Below, piece after piece: positions 36,594 through 44,808 of a stretch of DNA of 64,000 nucleotides. The notes under the pieces are model-generated. The model was not told where the DNA came from and ran no database searches. It saw only the letters and a program-made list of their open reading frames with translations. Where the stretch lies: NCBI GenBank assembly GCA_964505385.1, contig CAZDIA010000010.1:26609-90608 (forward strand), read 5' to 3'. Within the stretch, counting starts at the first letter, position 1; each line of letters starts with the position of its first letter. Made by a program: the position numbers and the translations under genes. Source of the stretch: SLJN01 sp964505385. Its GTDB lineage: Bacteria > Bacteroidota > Rhodothermia > Balneolales > Natronogracilivirgulaceae.

Positions 36594-37079
36594 TTTTGAC
36601 ATACTGCGCGACAGCGCATTGGCCACATTTTCCGGGACAAATTGAGTTAACTCGCCACCCCAATATGCTACTTCGCGGACAAGAGTTGCTGAGACAAATG
36701 TAAGCTCTTCTCTCGGCATCAGAAAAACGGTATCAATGTCCTTGCCGAGTCTTCGGTTCATCAATGCCATTCGGAATTCATATTCAAAATCAGAAACCTG
36801 CCTCACTCCGCGTATCAGCGTCTGTACATTGTGCGCGCGGGCATGATCAACCAGAAGACCTTCAAACTTATCCACCACTACATGCTTCTTCCATGGTTTG
36901 TCCTCGATGCATTCATTTATCAGATCTACCCGTTGATCAGAGCTGAACACCGTATTTTTTGTGCGGTTAATAGCCACCGTAGCGATAACGGTATCAAACA
37001 GTTGAGTAGCCCGTTCGAGTATATCAAGATGGCCATATGTGATGGGATCAAACGAGCCGGGATAAAGTGCTTTTTTCAT
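36585..37079 (-). CDS. coaD: Phosphopantetheine adenylyltransferase
   Basis: A 164-residue protein with the nucleotidyltransferase signature YPGSFDPITYGHLDIL (residues 6-21) and RGVRQVSDFEYE, LTFVSATLVREVA, the usual CoaD motifs. It makes dephospho-CoA in coenzyme A synthesis. It follows rsmD by 7 nt, a common pairing. The last two codons and stop lie in an inverted repeat element. Confidence 0.97.
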   Translation of the reverse strand: MKKALYPGSFDPITYGHLDILERATQLFDTVIATVAINRTKNTVFSSDQRVDLINECIEDKPWKKHVVVDKFEGLLVDHARAHNVQTLIRGVRQVSDFEYEFRMALMNRRLGKDIDTVFLMPREELTFVSATLVREVAYWGGELTQFVPENVANALSRSMSKAK

Positions 37080-37086
37080 AAGTTAA

Positions 37087-37656
37087 TTATTCATCTTCAA
37101 GGGCTTCCTCTGGAATCGGAAAACTAAGGAAAATTGCAACAATTGTCCGACCATAGGGTTTGGAAAAAACACAATGCGGATGAGTGGAAAAATCGTGTCG
37201 ACGATCATGTTCAAGGATAAGCCATCCATCCTCTTTCAGCCATCCCTCATTCAAAATCTGATCTACAAATTCGGACATTCCCTCCAGATCATAAGGTGGA
37301 TCGGCAAATACCAAGTCAAATGGTTGAGGCTTGGATCTCAAATAATCTTCAACAGGAAATGGCGCTACTTCAATTTGATCAGAAACATCAAACTTTTCGG
37401 CCGTTGTTCGGATCAAATCGGCGGCCTTATGATTACTTTCAACGCTTATTACATGCGCCGCACCTCTTGATATCGCTTCAAATCCAAGGTTACCGGTTCC
37501 GGCAAACAGATCCAGAATACGGTGTCCGTCCAGGTTGCGACGTGCTGCAATAACTCCAAACATTGCTTCTTTAACACGGTCAGATGTCGGACGAACATCT
37601 TCTCCATCGAGAGTCGGAAGCTTACGGCCTTTTAATTTGCCGGTTATAATGCGCAT
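37087..37656 (-). CDS. rsmD: 16S rRNA (guanine-966-N2)-methyltransferase
   Basis: A 189-residue class I methyltransferase: start MRIITGKLKGRKL, then VRPTSDRVKEAMFGVI, SAM loop DLFAGTGNLGFEA and catalytic DPPYD. These are the RsmD signatures. It modifies G966 of the small-subunit rRNA. It lies between a DUF3822-like gene and coaD on the same strand. Confidence 0.96.
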   Translation of the reverse strand: MRIITGKLKGRKLPTLDGEDVRPTSDRVKEAMFGVIAARRNLDGHRILDLFAGTGNLGFEAISRGAAHVISVESNHKAADLIRTTAEKFDVSDQIEVAPFPVEDYLRSKPQPFDLVFADPPYDLEGMSEFVDQILNEGWLKEDGWLILEHDRRHDFSTHPHCVFSKPYGRTIVAIFLSFPIPEEALEDE

Positions 37657-37685
37657 GTTGATTTATTTGGTGTCTCTTAGAGGCA

Positions 37686-38543
37686 CTATTTAACGGCGAG
37701 CATAATTGCGGGGAATGCTTCTGCAAGCTCAAAGCTGAACTGTTGATCTTCAGCATGCAGCAATTGCATCGATGATAAAGAGTTCATCACCCGCACCTCT
37801 CCTTCTTTCAAATATGGTTTTAGTATTTCTGCCACTTCAGGTGCCTGGTGGCCGTAGAACAAAATTTCATCGTGCATGCCATTAATCCATGGCTGAATCT
37901 CTCCGCAATGCAGCCACAGGTAGGGCAGGTCAGAGATATCCTCAAACTCAAAGTAGGTGGTTGCCCTTAATTTGCCTAATAAAAACGAAGAAATGCTGAG
38001 CAGCCCGTCGTAACAGGAAACGGTCAAAAAAGAGCTTGCCGAGCCACTGTGTGAACTCCAGATATCGCCGATTTCAAAATCACTGCAAAACTCCGCGCTG
38101 GAGCAGAATTCCGTTAGCCGGGAATAACCGCGCATGGTTTGGTTTCTACGAATTGCCAGCAATTTATAGTCTTGGTTGGTCAGATCATACCAGTAAGGCT
38201 GAAGCTCCTTACGTGAATTACCAAACATCAGCACTTGCAGATAAGCTTCACGTTCTTCGGATTCATCGTAAACCGACTTGGGCAGCATACTCCAGCATTC
38301 CTTGGCAGGAATAGTTACGATACGAGCTAATTTCACTTTTTGCTCACGAATAACTTGCGTTATCGCATCCCGCAATCCTTCAAAATTCGGATCGGCTTCA
38401 TTCTCCAATACCGATGAAACCGAAAAGCTGAAATCTATAGAACCAACATTGTTGATCGAACCCGGGATATCCGGATCTGCTAAAGCATAAAACAACCGAT
38501 TAGCTGATGAGCAAAGACCGAGAGTTTGCTGCCCGTTTTCCAT
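37686..38543 (-). CDS. DUF3822-like protein
   Basis: A 285-residue protein without signal peptide or TM. The pattern of beta strands, a central KECWSMLPKSVYDESEEREAYL and a conserved position beside rsmD and coaD fit the Bacteroidota DUF3822 family, whose fold is thought to resemble actin-like/PilM proteins. The family assignment rests mainly on context and general appearance. The upstream gene begins a three-base gap away, so a membrane partner is translated with it. Confidence 0.55.
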   Translation of the reverse strand: MENGQQTLGLCSSANRLFYALADPDIPGSINNVGSIDFSFSVSSVLENEADPNFEGLRDAITQVIREQKVKLARIVTIPAKECWSMLPKSVYDESEEREAYLQVLMFGNSRKELQPYWYDLTNQDYKLLAIRRNQTMRGYSRLTEFCSSAEFCSDFEIGDIWSSHSGSASSFLTVSCYDGLLSISSFLLGKLRATTYFEFEDISDLPYLWLHCGEIQPWINGMHDEILFYGHQAPEVAEILKPYLKEGEVRVMNSLSSMQLLHAEDQQFSFELAEAFPAIMLAVK

Positions 38544-38546
38544 GTA

Positions 38547-39035
38547 TCAATTCCAGCTGGTCGCATTCAGCCTTGTCGTTCGTTCCAGGTCTCCAACGTG
38601 ATCATCGGTGTCAGGATCCTCAAGCAGATAAATTTGAGGTCTTATGGTATCATTGAGAGAGTATTCAAACTCACGATCGGTCCTTGGCGATCTTAACAGA
38701 TTTTCCAGCGGAGCCTGTTGCATTAGAAACGTATCGGCGGGCTCTTCAACAAAGTAGTAGGTGTCGTTTTCCTGTCCCCGCTCAATTTCATCACTCTCCT
38801 CAAGAAAAATGAGAAGACTATCAATAGTATGGGGGAAGCGATCTTCTATCCGATTCATTACCACCAGCGCATCCCGGATTTTTTCCATCTGTTCACGGGT
38901 TTCTTCGGTAGCAGCTTGCTCTTCCAGAACCTCTTCATAAGGTGATACAATGGAATCATAAAGGACATAACCCAGAATGATGATTACTATACCGAGTATC
39001 GCTGTAATAATGTTATTCCGAATGTCTCTGTTCAT
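38547..39035 (-). CDS. Membrane-anchored hypothetical protein, pseudopilin-like
   Basis: A 162-residue protein with one N-terminal TM (about 10-28, IITAILGIVIIILGYVLY) followed by a helix and then KIRDALVVMNRIEDRFPHTIDSLLIFL, which recalls the helix and 'YP-T-xxL' turn of minor pseudopilins. There is no prepilin peptidase site. The rest is acidic and unstructured looking. It is transcribed directly before the DUF3822-like gene. Function unknown; the pilus-like resemblance is inference. Confidence 0.65.
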   Translation of the reverse strand: MNRDIRNNIITAILGIVIIILGYVLYDSIVSPYEEVLEEQAATEETREQMEKIRDALVVMNRIEDRFPHTIDSLLIFLEESDEIERGQENDTYYFVEEPADTFLMQQAPLENLLRSPRTDREFEYSLNDTIRPQIYLLEDPDTDDHVGDLERTTRLNATSWN

Positions 39036-39163
39036 CTTCTATGTTATATAGAGTTAGTAAAGTACAAATTTTGAATTTCCGTTAGCTATACCATCACTGA
39101 AAATACAGTTGCCACTTATCAGATGCAAAGCCACATATTTTACAGTGACTTTATCGAGAAAAT

Positions 39164-39820
39164 TCAGGATCGGCTCAGTTTGTAAGTTTCTTCCCAAACT
39201 TCCTTTAATCCCCGATCCTTAAACTTCTGAAGATGATCGATTTTATTGACAGAAACAAGTGGCTGAATATTGAAATAATGTGAGAAAAGAGTCCTTACTT
39301 CATCGGGCTCAATACTGAATGGCGGCCCTTCCATCACTTTTTGCTCGTACCTCAACGTAATAAGCAACATTGTAGTGCCATTAGTCGACAATTCGCTCAA
39401 TTTTGCTGCATAACATTGCCTTGCACTTTTTGATAACGCCACCAGCGCCGCACGATCAAAAATGCTGAATTTATCTGGTAACTCGCGGGATGTAAAATCG
39501 AAAAAATCGCCACAATACAGCCGGTATCCATCGTCTTCAAAGACCTTGAAATCTTCTTTTTTAGTAATCTTCGGCTTCCGTTTTTGCTCTTCGAAGAATT
39601 GACGGCACGCAATTTCCGATGCTTCAATTCCGATTACCGGATGTCCTCTGTTTCGCAGCCAAACCATATCCAGGCTTTTACCGCATAGCGGAACCAGCAC
39701 CGGGCAGTCCTTTTCAACAGAAAGTGTTGGCCAGAATTTGGTCAATTGTTCATTTACTTCATCGGCATGAAAACCGATTTTTCCTTCCTGCCACCGCTCA
39801 ATCCAGTATTTTGCTTCCAT
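39164..39820 (-). CDS. tpm: Thiopurine S-methyltransferase family protein
   Basis: A 218-residue SAM-dependent methyltransferase of the TPMT type: start MEAKYWIERWQEGKIGFH, the SAM-binding VLVPLCGKSLDM loop, then GIEASEIACRQFF and YCGDFFDF. The family methylates sulfur, selenium or tellurium compounds; in bacteria it is often linked to tellurite or selenite tolerance. Its start lies 89 nt from the divergent metallopeptidase gene. Confidence 0.93.
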   Translation of the reverse strand: MEAKYWIERWQEGKIGFHADEVNEQLTKFWPTLSVEKDCPVLVPLCGKSLDMVWLRNRGHPVIGIEASEIACRQFFEEQKRKPKITKKEDFKVFEDDGYRLYCGDFFDFTSRELPDKFSIFDRAALVALSKSARQCYAAKLSELSTNGTTMLLITLRYEQKVMEGPPFSIEPDEVRTLFSHYFNIQPLVSVNKIDHLQKFKDRGLKEVWEETYKLSRS

Positions 39821-39909
39821 TTCTATGGTAATTCAGGAATTAATATATTCGGGTAAGAGTACTAAATAAGTGTCTGTAAGATAATTGAAAGTGCCCTAAG
39901 AAATATTCA

Positions 39910-40758
39910 ATGAAATCCCTGATAGAGTTAATAGTAGAAATTGCAAGAATCCCGTCATTTTCTTCATTTGAAGAACGAATACATCCTTACATTTTCAAGC
40001 AGCTCAATTCTGTAACCGGAGCAAAACACACCCTTGTCGGAGATAGAAATATTGTCGCTTCATTACCTGGCAATACAAGAAAATCGCCCATTGGATTAAC
40101 TGCACATCTGGATAAAATTAATCACTTTGAAGAAACACCTCCATCAGAGCTTCCGACGGAATATGGACTTTCCACTATAAAAGGTCAACTTGATGATAGT
40201 GTCGGTCTTGGAATTTTATTGCATCTTGCAGGATCAGCCGAATATAATGACTGGCCGCCATTATATTTGCTTATGTCGGAGATGGAAGAAAGTTTTGGCC
40301 TCAAACACCATCATGAGCTTCTCCGAAGCGGAGGAGAAGGATTGTACAATGGCATGGGTGCTGATAAAATTTCTGATCATCTGATTAACAATGGGATTGA
40401 TTTGCAATCAGTTATAACCATTGATACTACACCAATTTTCAGGGGTGACCAAGGTGTAGCTCTATATACCGGCCACTGGGAGTATACCAAAACAGAGCCA
40501 TCTGCAGAAGAAGCACAAGCAACCAGCCTGCTAAAAGAGCAAATGCTGAAAATTGATCCCGGTTTATATTTATCCAACAATACCAACGACTACCTTACTT
40601 ACGGAAAAAGGCTAAATAAACACTTTGAATACCCGGTACCTTCCATTGCGCTGGAACCTGCAATTCACCCCTATCATCAGAAAGATGAACAGGTCTATGT
40701 GGCAGATATACATCGGACTGTAACTATACTCAAAGAATATTTAAATAATTATGCATGA
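39910..40758 (+). CDS. Zinc metallopeptidase, M20/M28/M42-like
   Basis: A 282-residue cytoplasmic protein with the dinuclear-zinc aminopeptidase pattern: TAHLDKINH (first His and Asp), GQLDDSVGLGI (bridging Asp), MSEMEESFGL (catalytic Glu pair), ITIDTTP (Asp) and a late IHPYHQKDE (His). It is compact, lacking the long dimerisation domain of many M20 members. It probably cleaves small peptides. The following VanX-like gene overlaps it by 8 nt, so the two work as a peptide-processing unit. Confidence 0.77.
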   Translation: MKSLIELIVEIARIPSFSSFEERIHPYIFKQLNSVTGAKHTLVGDRNIVASLPGNTRKSPIGLTAHLDKINHFEETPPSELPTEYGLSTIKGQLDDSVGLGILLHLAGSAEYNDWPPLYLLMSEMEESFGLKHHHELLRSGGEGLYNGMGADKISDHLINNGIDLQSVITIDTTPIFRGDQGVALYTGHWEYTKTEPSAEEAQATSLLKEQMLKIDPGLYLSNNTNDYLTYGKRLNKHFEYPVPSIALEPAIHPYHQKDEQVYVADIHRTVTILKEYLNNYA

Positions 40759-41359
40759 AAAAGTTGAATCCGTATCGACATCACTTGAGGTACCGGATCA
40801 AAACCTTGTAGCTTTGCATAAAATCGACGGGCCGTGGAAGCTTGATATTCTCTACGCTACTTCCGCGAATATCACGGGAAAACCGCTGTATCCATATCCG
40901 GGATGCTTTCTCAGAGCGGGTACATCAAAGAAATTATTTAAGGCAGCTTCACAAATTGCCACACACGATCTCATGCTTGTAATATGGGATGGATACCGCC
41001 CGCCGGCTGCGCAACAGGAATTATGGAATGCCGTTCCTGATACCTCCTATGTGGCACCTCCCGGGTCGGGCTCAAAACATACACGCGGGGCAGCTGTTGA
41101 TGTTACCCTTGCTGACCAAGCGGGCAACCTTTTAAAGATGCCAACCGGTTTTGATGATTTTTCCGCCAAAGCTGCCGTACATTATTCAGGTCTCGATCCC
41201 GAAACAGAAAAGCGGCGTTCACTGCTGCAAAACTGCATGCTGCAACATGGTTTTCAACTACTGGACAGTGAGTGGTGGCATTTTGAAGACACCGAATGGG
41301 AAAAATACCCACTGCTGGAGGTTGACTATCACGAACTCACATCACTTATTAAAGATTAA
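40751..41359 (+). CDS. VanX/DdpX-type D-alanyl-D-alanine dipeptidase
   Basis: A 202-residue M15 family peptidase: DGYRPPAAQ, the zinc motif SKHTRGAAVDVT (SxHxxGxAxD) and EWWHFED (ExxWH with catalytic Glu and zinc His). Such enzymes hydrolyse D-Ala-D-Ala; chromosomal copies recycle cell-wall fragments and are not by themselves evidence of vancomycin resistance, as no vanHA genes are present. It overlaps the upstream metallopeptidase gene. Confidence 0.92.
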   Translation: MHEKVESVSTSLEVPDQNLVALHKIDGPWKLDILYATSANITGKPLYPYPGCFLRAGTSKKLFKAASQIATHDLMLVIWDGYRPPAAQQELWNAVPDTSYVAPPGSGSKHTRGAAVDVTLADQAGNLLKMPTGFDDFSAKAAVHYSGLDPETEKRRSLLQNCMLQHGFQLLDSEWWHFEDTEWEKYPLLEVDYHELTSLIKD

Positions 41360-41415
41360 AAACTGATCAGCGAACTCACTGTCGTAAATAACATAACCGT
41401 AAAACCAGAGTGCCT

Positions 41416-41925
41416 ATGAAAAAGTTATTATTGATGAGGCATGCAAAATCAGATTGGAGTACTCCGGGTCAGCAGGATTTTGACCGTCCACTAAACGCGC
41501 GGGGCCGGAACGCTGCTCCGCTGATGGGCAAGTTTCTGCATCAAACCGGTAATATTCCGGATTTTATTCTTGCCTCCCCGGCAAAACGCGTTGTCGAAAC
41601 CATTGATGGAATGGCTTCATCCTGGGAAACCGGAGCCGAAGTGGATTATCTCAGCGATATGTATTCGGGAAACTCAGGATCATATATCGAAGCCATTAGA
41701 AAAATTTCAGAACAGGCCGAAACTTTGATGCTGACAGGTCACAACCCAACCGTTGAGGAAACGGCGCTTAAAATTTGCACCCAAAACCGGGTAAGCCAGT
41801 TCTTTAGTTTTCCGACAGCTGCAATTGCATGTTTTGAAATGCCCGATATTGCCTGGAAACGCGTGCAACCGGAAAGCGGGACTCTCAAATGGTTCGTAAC
41901 CCCGAAGCTTCTAAAGCATCTTTGA
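41416..41925 (+). CDS. sixA: SixA-type phosphohistidine phosphatase
   Basis: The ATG at 41416 starts MKKLLLMRHAKSDW, carrying the phosphoglycerate-mutase-family RHG-like active-site RHAKS; a GTG two codons earlier is unlikely. The 169-residue protein keeps the second histidine in LTGHNPTVEE. SixA removes phosphate from His of phosphotransfer proteins. It is near, but 56 nt from, the dipeptidase gene. Confidence 0.93.
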   Translation: MKKLLLMRHAKSDWSTPGQQDFDRPLNARGRNAAPLMGKFLHQTGNIPDFILASPAKRVVETIDGMASSWETGAEVDYLSDMYSGNSGSYIEAIRKISEQAETLMLTGHNPTVEETALKICTQNRVSQFFSFPTAAIACFEMPDIAWKRVQPESGTLKWFVTPKLLKHL

Positions 41926-42009
41926 ACGGATAAGTTGGCAACTTGCACTTGGCAGTATTATATTTGGAGATTGATATTACTCGTTTTTTAATCACATAAG
42001 CAAGATCAT

Positions 42010-42369
42010 ATGCTCTTTCAGGATCAATCTTTTTATCTGTGCCGCATACCGCTGGATGCAAAATCAGCCGACGATGTTGAAATACTTAAAAAAGCCAAAC
42101 ACAACGAAAATTTCACCGATTTGTTCCAGGAATACGAAGAGCGCAGAAGTCACGCTTTTAATGAAGATAACTTGTACGGATCAGTCAGAGCTGAAGAAAT
42201 TTTTACCATAATTCGCACGCAAGGAGATGACGAAGCCCGCAAAAAGGCGTTTGAAGATGCAAAATCCGATATCATCACGAATCTTGAACATCGGGTAATG
42301 CAGAAGAAAGATGAAAAAGCGAAAAAGATTCTTCGTGAAGTACATGGCGTGGAAGATGAATTAGAATAA
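42010..42369 (+). CDS. Hypothetical small protein
   Basis: A 119-residue charged, helix-rich protein (Lys/Glu-rich C-terminal half) with no signal peptide and no domain I recognise. The ATG is well placed after CAT. It sits between sixA and the MITE-like element; the element insertion lies 45 nt past its stop. Coding is plausible from length, composition and strand consistency. Confidence 0.6.
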   Translation: MLFQDQSFYLCRIPLDAKSADDVEILKKAKHNENFTDLFQEYEERRSHAFNEDNLYGSVRAEEIFTIIRTQGDDEARKKAFEDAKSDIITNLEHRVMQKKDEKAKKILREVHGVEDELE

Positions 42370-42405
42370 ATTGGCTGATCAGGCAGCTTGCGAATTGTAT
42401 TCTAA

Positions 42406-42414
42406 CCACCAATT
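42406..42414. repeat. Target-site duplication, left copy
   Basis: CCACCAATT lies immediately outside the left end of the element and is repeated exactly at 42671-42679, the pattern left by a transposition event. Confidence 0.8.
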
Positions 42415-42483
42415 CATAACTGTCCAAAACGATTTAGGAAAGTGAATAAAAAAATTTCAGCCTTGGTAACATTTATTCTTTAT

Positions 42484-42575
42484 CTCGCAGATTCTCGCAG
42501 AGTTTGGCGCAGATTTCCGCAGAATATCTGCGAGACTGAGCGATTTAATCTGCGTAACTCAGCGAGAAAAAGATG
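42484..42575. repeat. CGCAGA-rich palindromic tract inside the element
   Basis: The region contains CTCGCAGA, TCTCGCAGA, GGCGCAGA, TCCGCAGA on one side and TCTGCG (42526-42531 and 42550-42555) and AGCGAG on the other, so the two halves are imperfect reverse complements. Such repeats could fold as a stem in RNA or DNA. Confidence 0.6.
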
Positions 42576-42581
42576 AGAGGA

Positions 42582-42622
42582 TTGCTTTAAGATGATTTAC
42601 AAACTAAATCATCTTAAAGCAA
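42582..42622. repeat. Perfect 17-bp hairpin inside the element
   Basis: TTGCTTTAAGATGATTT (42582-42598) and its exact complement at 42606-42622 enclose a 7-nt loop. No T-run follows, so it is not a classical terminator; it is an internal structural part of the MITE-like element. Confidence 0.85.
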
Positions 42623-42670
42623 CAGAAACTAAGATTTTTAGTGATTTTAAAATTGTTTTGGACAGTAATG

Positions 42671-42679
42671 CCACCAATT
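42671..42679. repeat. Target-site duplication, right copy
   Basis: Second exact copy of CCACCAATT, directly outside the right terminal inverted repeat. Confidence 0.8.
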
Positions 42680-42707
42680 AGTAATCTATTAAAACAAAAA
42701 TCATCAG

Positions 42708-43268
42708 ATGTCTATCCCCACTGATAAACAGGAATTGCTGAAACTTTCAGAAGAACTGGTTGATATATCAGAATACCTGGATCAGGCGGAAGAGCTGCAG
42801 GACGAAAAAGTCTACAACAAGCATTATCAGCGGCTGCGCGATATCGGAGAGCTTTTGGTTGAAGCTGTTGAACAGGTAGAGGGAGACGACCTGGCATATG
42901 CCCGGTTCATGCTTGGTTCGGTTTGCAACATGCTCGGCTATTGGGCGCAGGCCGAAGAAGCGTACAGTCTTGCTCTCCGACACTGGCCGGATCATGTCGG
43001 GCTTTTAAATGAACTTTTTGAAGCCCAGATGGAGCAGGGAAAATTTGCCGCCGCCAAAGAAACCATTCAAAAATCGATCCGGCACGGAGGGGAGACTCCG
43101 GTCATTTTGCAAAACTATGCGGCTGCTTTGATCCGGCTTAAAGAGTTGAATCAGGCCAAAATTGTTATGATCAACTGTGTGGCAAAATTTCCCGATGACC
43201 AGCAATCAAGAGAGTTGCTGAATCACCTCGAAGATCCTGAAGCTTATCTGGATGAAACCTCCGGGTGA
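42708..43268 (+). CDS. TPR-repeat protein
   Basis: A 186-residue all-helical protein with three to four TPR-like units (ARFMLGSVCNMLGYWAQAEEAYSLALRHWP; GLLNELFEAQMEQGKFAAAKETIQKSIRHG; ILQNYAAALIRLKELNQAKIVMIN). No signal peptide. It probably is an adaptor. The pseudouridine synthase start overlaps its 3' end by 17 nt. Confidence 0.83.
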   Translation: MSIPTDKQELLKLSEELVDISEYLDQAEELQDEKVYNKHYQRLRDIGELLVEAVEQVEGDDLAYARFMLGSVCNMLGYWAQAEEAYSLALRHWPDHVGLLNELFEAQMEQGKFAAAKETIQKSIRHGGETPVILQNYAAALIRLKELNQAKIVMINCVAKFPDDQQSRELLNHLEDPEAYLDETSG

Positions 43269-43992
43269 TAAAAACAAAGCATCCGCTTCGGATGATATAA
43301 TCACCGGAAAAAGCAATTACCGGGGTAAAACCGATTATTCGGTAGTATATGAGGATAACCATATCGCCGTAATCAACAAGCCACCCGGGCTGCTTACTAC
43401 ACCGATAAAAGGCATCCGGTCGCTGAATGTGCAGGAGCTTTTGCTCAAAGAAAAAAAATTCAAAAAGAATGCTGTGGCTGCACACCGTATCGACCGGTAC
43501 ACTTCCGGGCTGGTAGCTTTCGGATTGACCAAAACCGCACACCGAAATCTCGGTGAACAGTTTCGTAACCGCACGCCCGAACGTTACTACATTGCCGTAG
43601 TAAAAGGAATCCCTGAACAGGAATCCGGGACACTGGTGCATCACTTGAAACAGATTAAAGCGGGTTTCCGCAATATAGTGGTTAACCAGGCAGATAAAAA
43701 CGCAAAACGTGGTGAGTTACATTACCAGATAATCAGCAAGCATGGTGACCGGTCACTGATAAGAATCCGTCTTGTAACCGGGCTGAAAAATCAAATTCGG
43801 GTCCAGTTTGCTGAAATAGGCCATCCGCTGTTGGGCGACAGACACTACGACTCCTCTGAAGCCGAACGCCCCGAAATTGACCGGCAGGCTTTGCATGCAT
43901 CAGAACTGAAGTTTCTGCACCCAAAAACAAAAAAGCCAATTCATTGCAAGGCTCTTCTGCCTAAGGACATAAAAAAACTTATAGGAAACTGA
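43252..43992 (+). CDS. RluA-type pseudouridine synthase
   Basis: A 246-residue protein with the RluA catalytic motif AAHRIDRYTSGLVAFG (Asp as nucleophile) and the later VTGLKNQIRVQFAEIGHPLLGD. It isomerises uridine in rRNA or tRNA; the exact site cannot be told. The N-terminal 30 residues are basic and may be disordered; no S4 domain is present. It overlaps the TPR gene. Confidence 0.92.
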   Translation: MKPPGDKNKASASDDIITGKSNYRGKTDYSVVYEDNHIAVINKPPGLLTTPIKGIRSLNVQELLLKEKKFKKNAVAAHRIDRYTSGLVAFGLTKTAHRNLGEQFRNRTPERYYIAVVKGIPEQESGTLVHHLKQIKAGFRNIVVNQADKNAKRGELHYQIISKHGDRSLIRIRLVTGLKNQIRVQFAEIGHPLLGDRHYDSSEAERPEIDRQALHASELKFLHPKTKKPIHCKALLPKDIKKLIGN

Positions 43993-44119
43993 CCTTATCA
44001 GGCTAAATCCTTACTGCTGCCGTTAACAAAACACGTCTTAACAAGAACTCAGAACGATATTAAAAATGTATTTGTTAAGGCAGTGTAACAATACAAAGCA
44101 AAAATAATGGAGGATTACT

Positions 44120-44617
44120 ATGGCTGATACTATTTTAAAAAGTGAGATGGAAGTGGATATTGGGATTTCTGAGGAACACAGAAAACAAATCGCCGAAGGT
44201 CTATCCCATCTTTTAGCTGACTCTTACTATCTGTATCTAAAAACTCAAAACTATCACTGGAATGTGACCGGTCAACTATTTCAACCGCTTCATGAGTTAT
44301 TTCAACAGCATTATGAAAACATTGCAGAGGCAAATGACGAAATTGCCGAGCGTATTCGTGCTCTTGGTTACTTTTCTCCGGGTACATTTAAAGAATTCTC
44401 AAAACTGACGTCTATCGAAGAAGACAGTGACATTCCTGATGCAAAGGATATGATCCGGAATCTTGTGCATGCTCATGAAACGGTGATCAAAACAGTACGA
44501 AATATACTGCCGGCTTGCCAGGATGCCGATGATGAAGCAACCATCGACCTGCTGACGCAACGTCTTGAATTCCATTCTAAAACCGCTTGGATGCTTCGTA
44601 GTCACCTGAACGATTAA
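44120..44617 (+). CDS. dps: Dps-like ferritin-family DNA-protection protein
   Basis: A 165-residue four-helix-bundle protein: LLADSYYLYLKTQNYHWNVTGQLFQPLHELFQQHYENIAEANDEIAERIRALG contains the Dps ferroxidase ligands (His, Asp/Glu) at the dimer interface. It stores iron and protects DNA under oxidative stress as a dodecamer. GGAGG at 44109-44113, 6 nt before ATG, is a true Shine-Dalgarno, unusual in this group. A strong terminator follows the stop. Confidence 0.95.
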   Translation: MADTILKSEMEVDIGISEEHRKQIAEGLSHLLADSYYLYLKTQNYHWNVTGQLFQPLHELFQQHYENIAEANDEIAERIRALGYFSPGTFKEFSKLTSIEEDSDIPDAKDMIRNLVHAHETVIKTVRNILPACQDADDEATIDLLTQRLEFHSKTAWMLRSHLND

Positions 44618-44638
44618 AAGGAATATCGTTACTTATTT

Positions 44639-44674
44639 AAAACCCCGGTTCAAACAAAACCGGGGTTTTTTTTT
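44639..44674 (+). terminator. Intrinsic terminator after dps
   Basis: A perfect 12-bp stem (AAAACCCCGGTT at 44639-44650 with its complement at 44658-44669, 7-nt loop) overlaps a run of nine T ending at 44674. Confidence 0.93.
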
Positions 44675-44808
44675 GGATTTTTTCTACATACAATGTAAAC
44701 TATCTTATCACAGATATTTATCGTGATTTAATCATACCTACTCATCTTTTTTATCTGTTTTTAATTTTACCCAACCAATTCTTCTTATAACACTTAAATC
44801 TACTTTTC

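Larger units (their letters stand above)
42415..42670. mobile_element. MITE-like non-autonomous transposable element (256 bp)
   Basis: The left end CATAACTGTCCAAAAC (42415-42430) and the right end, read from its outer edge inward, CATTACTGTCCAAAAC (42655-42670), differ at one of 16 positions; pairing continues to 19 of 21. Both ends abut the identical 9-bp CCACCAATT. There is no coding sequence inside. The body contains a CGCAGA-rich palindromic tract and a perfect hairpin. The CAT ends and 9-bp duplications recall IS4-superfamily elements, which is inference; no transposase gene is in the window. Confidence 0.82.
42370..42707. other. Intergenic region made mostly of a mobile element
   Basis: The 338 nt have no gene. 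Most of it (42415-42670) is the MITE-like element described separately. Confidence 0.6.

Noticed and set aside
40751..41359. Vancomycin-resistance gene
   Set aside because: The VanX-like dipeptidase stands without vanH, vanA or regulatory genes and is a common chromosomal enzyme.
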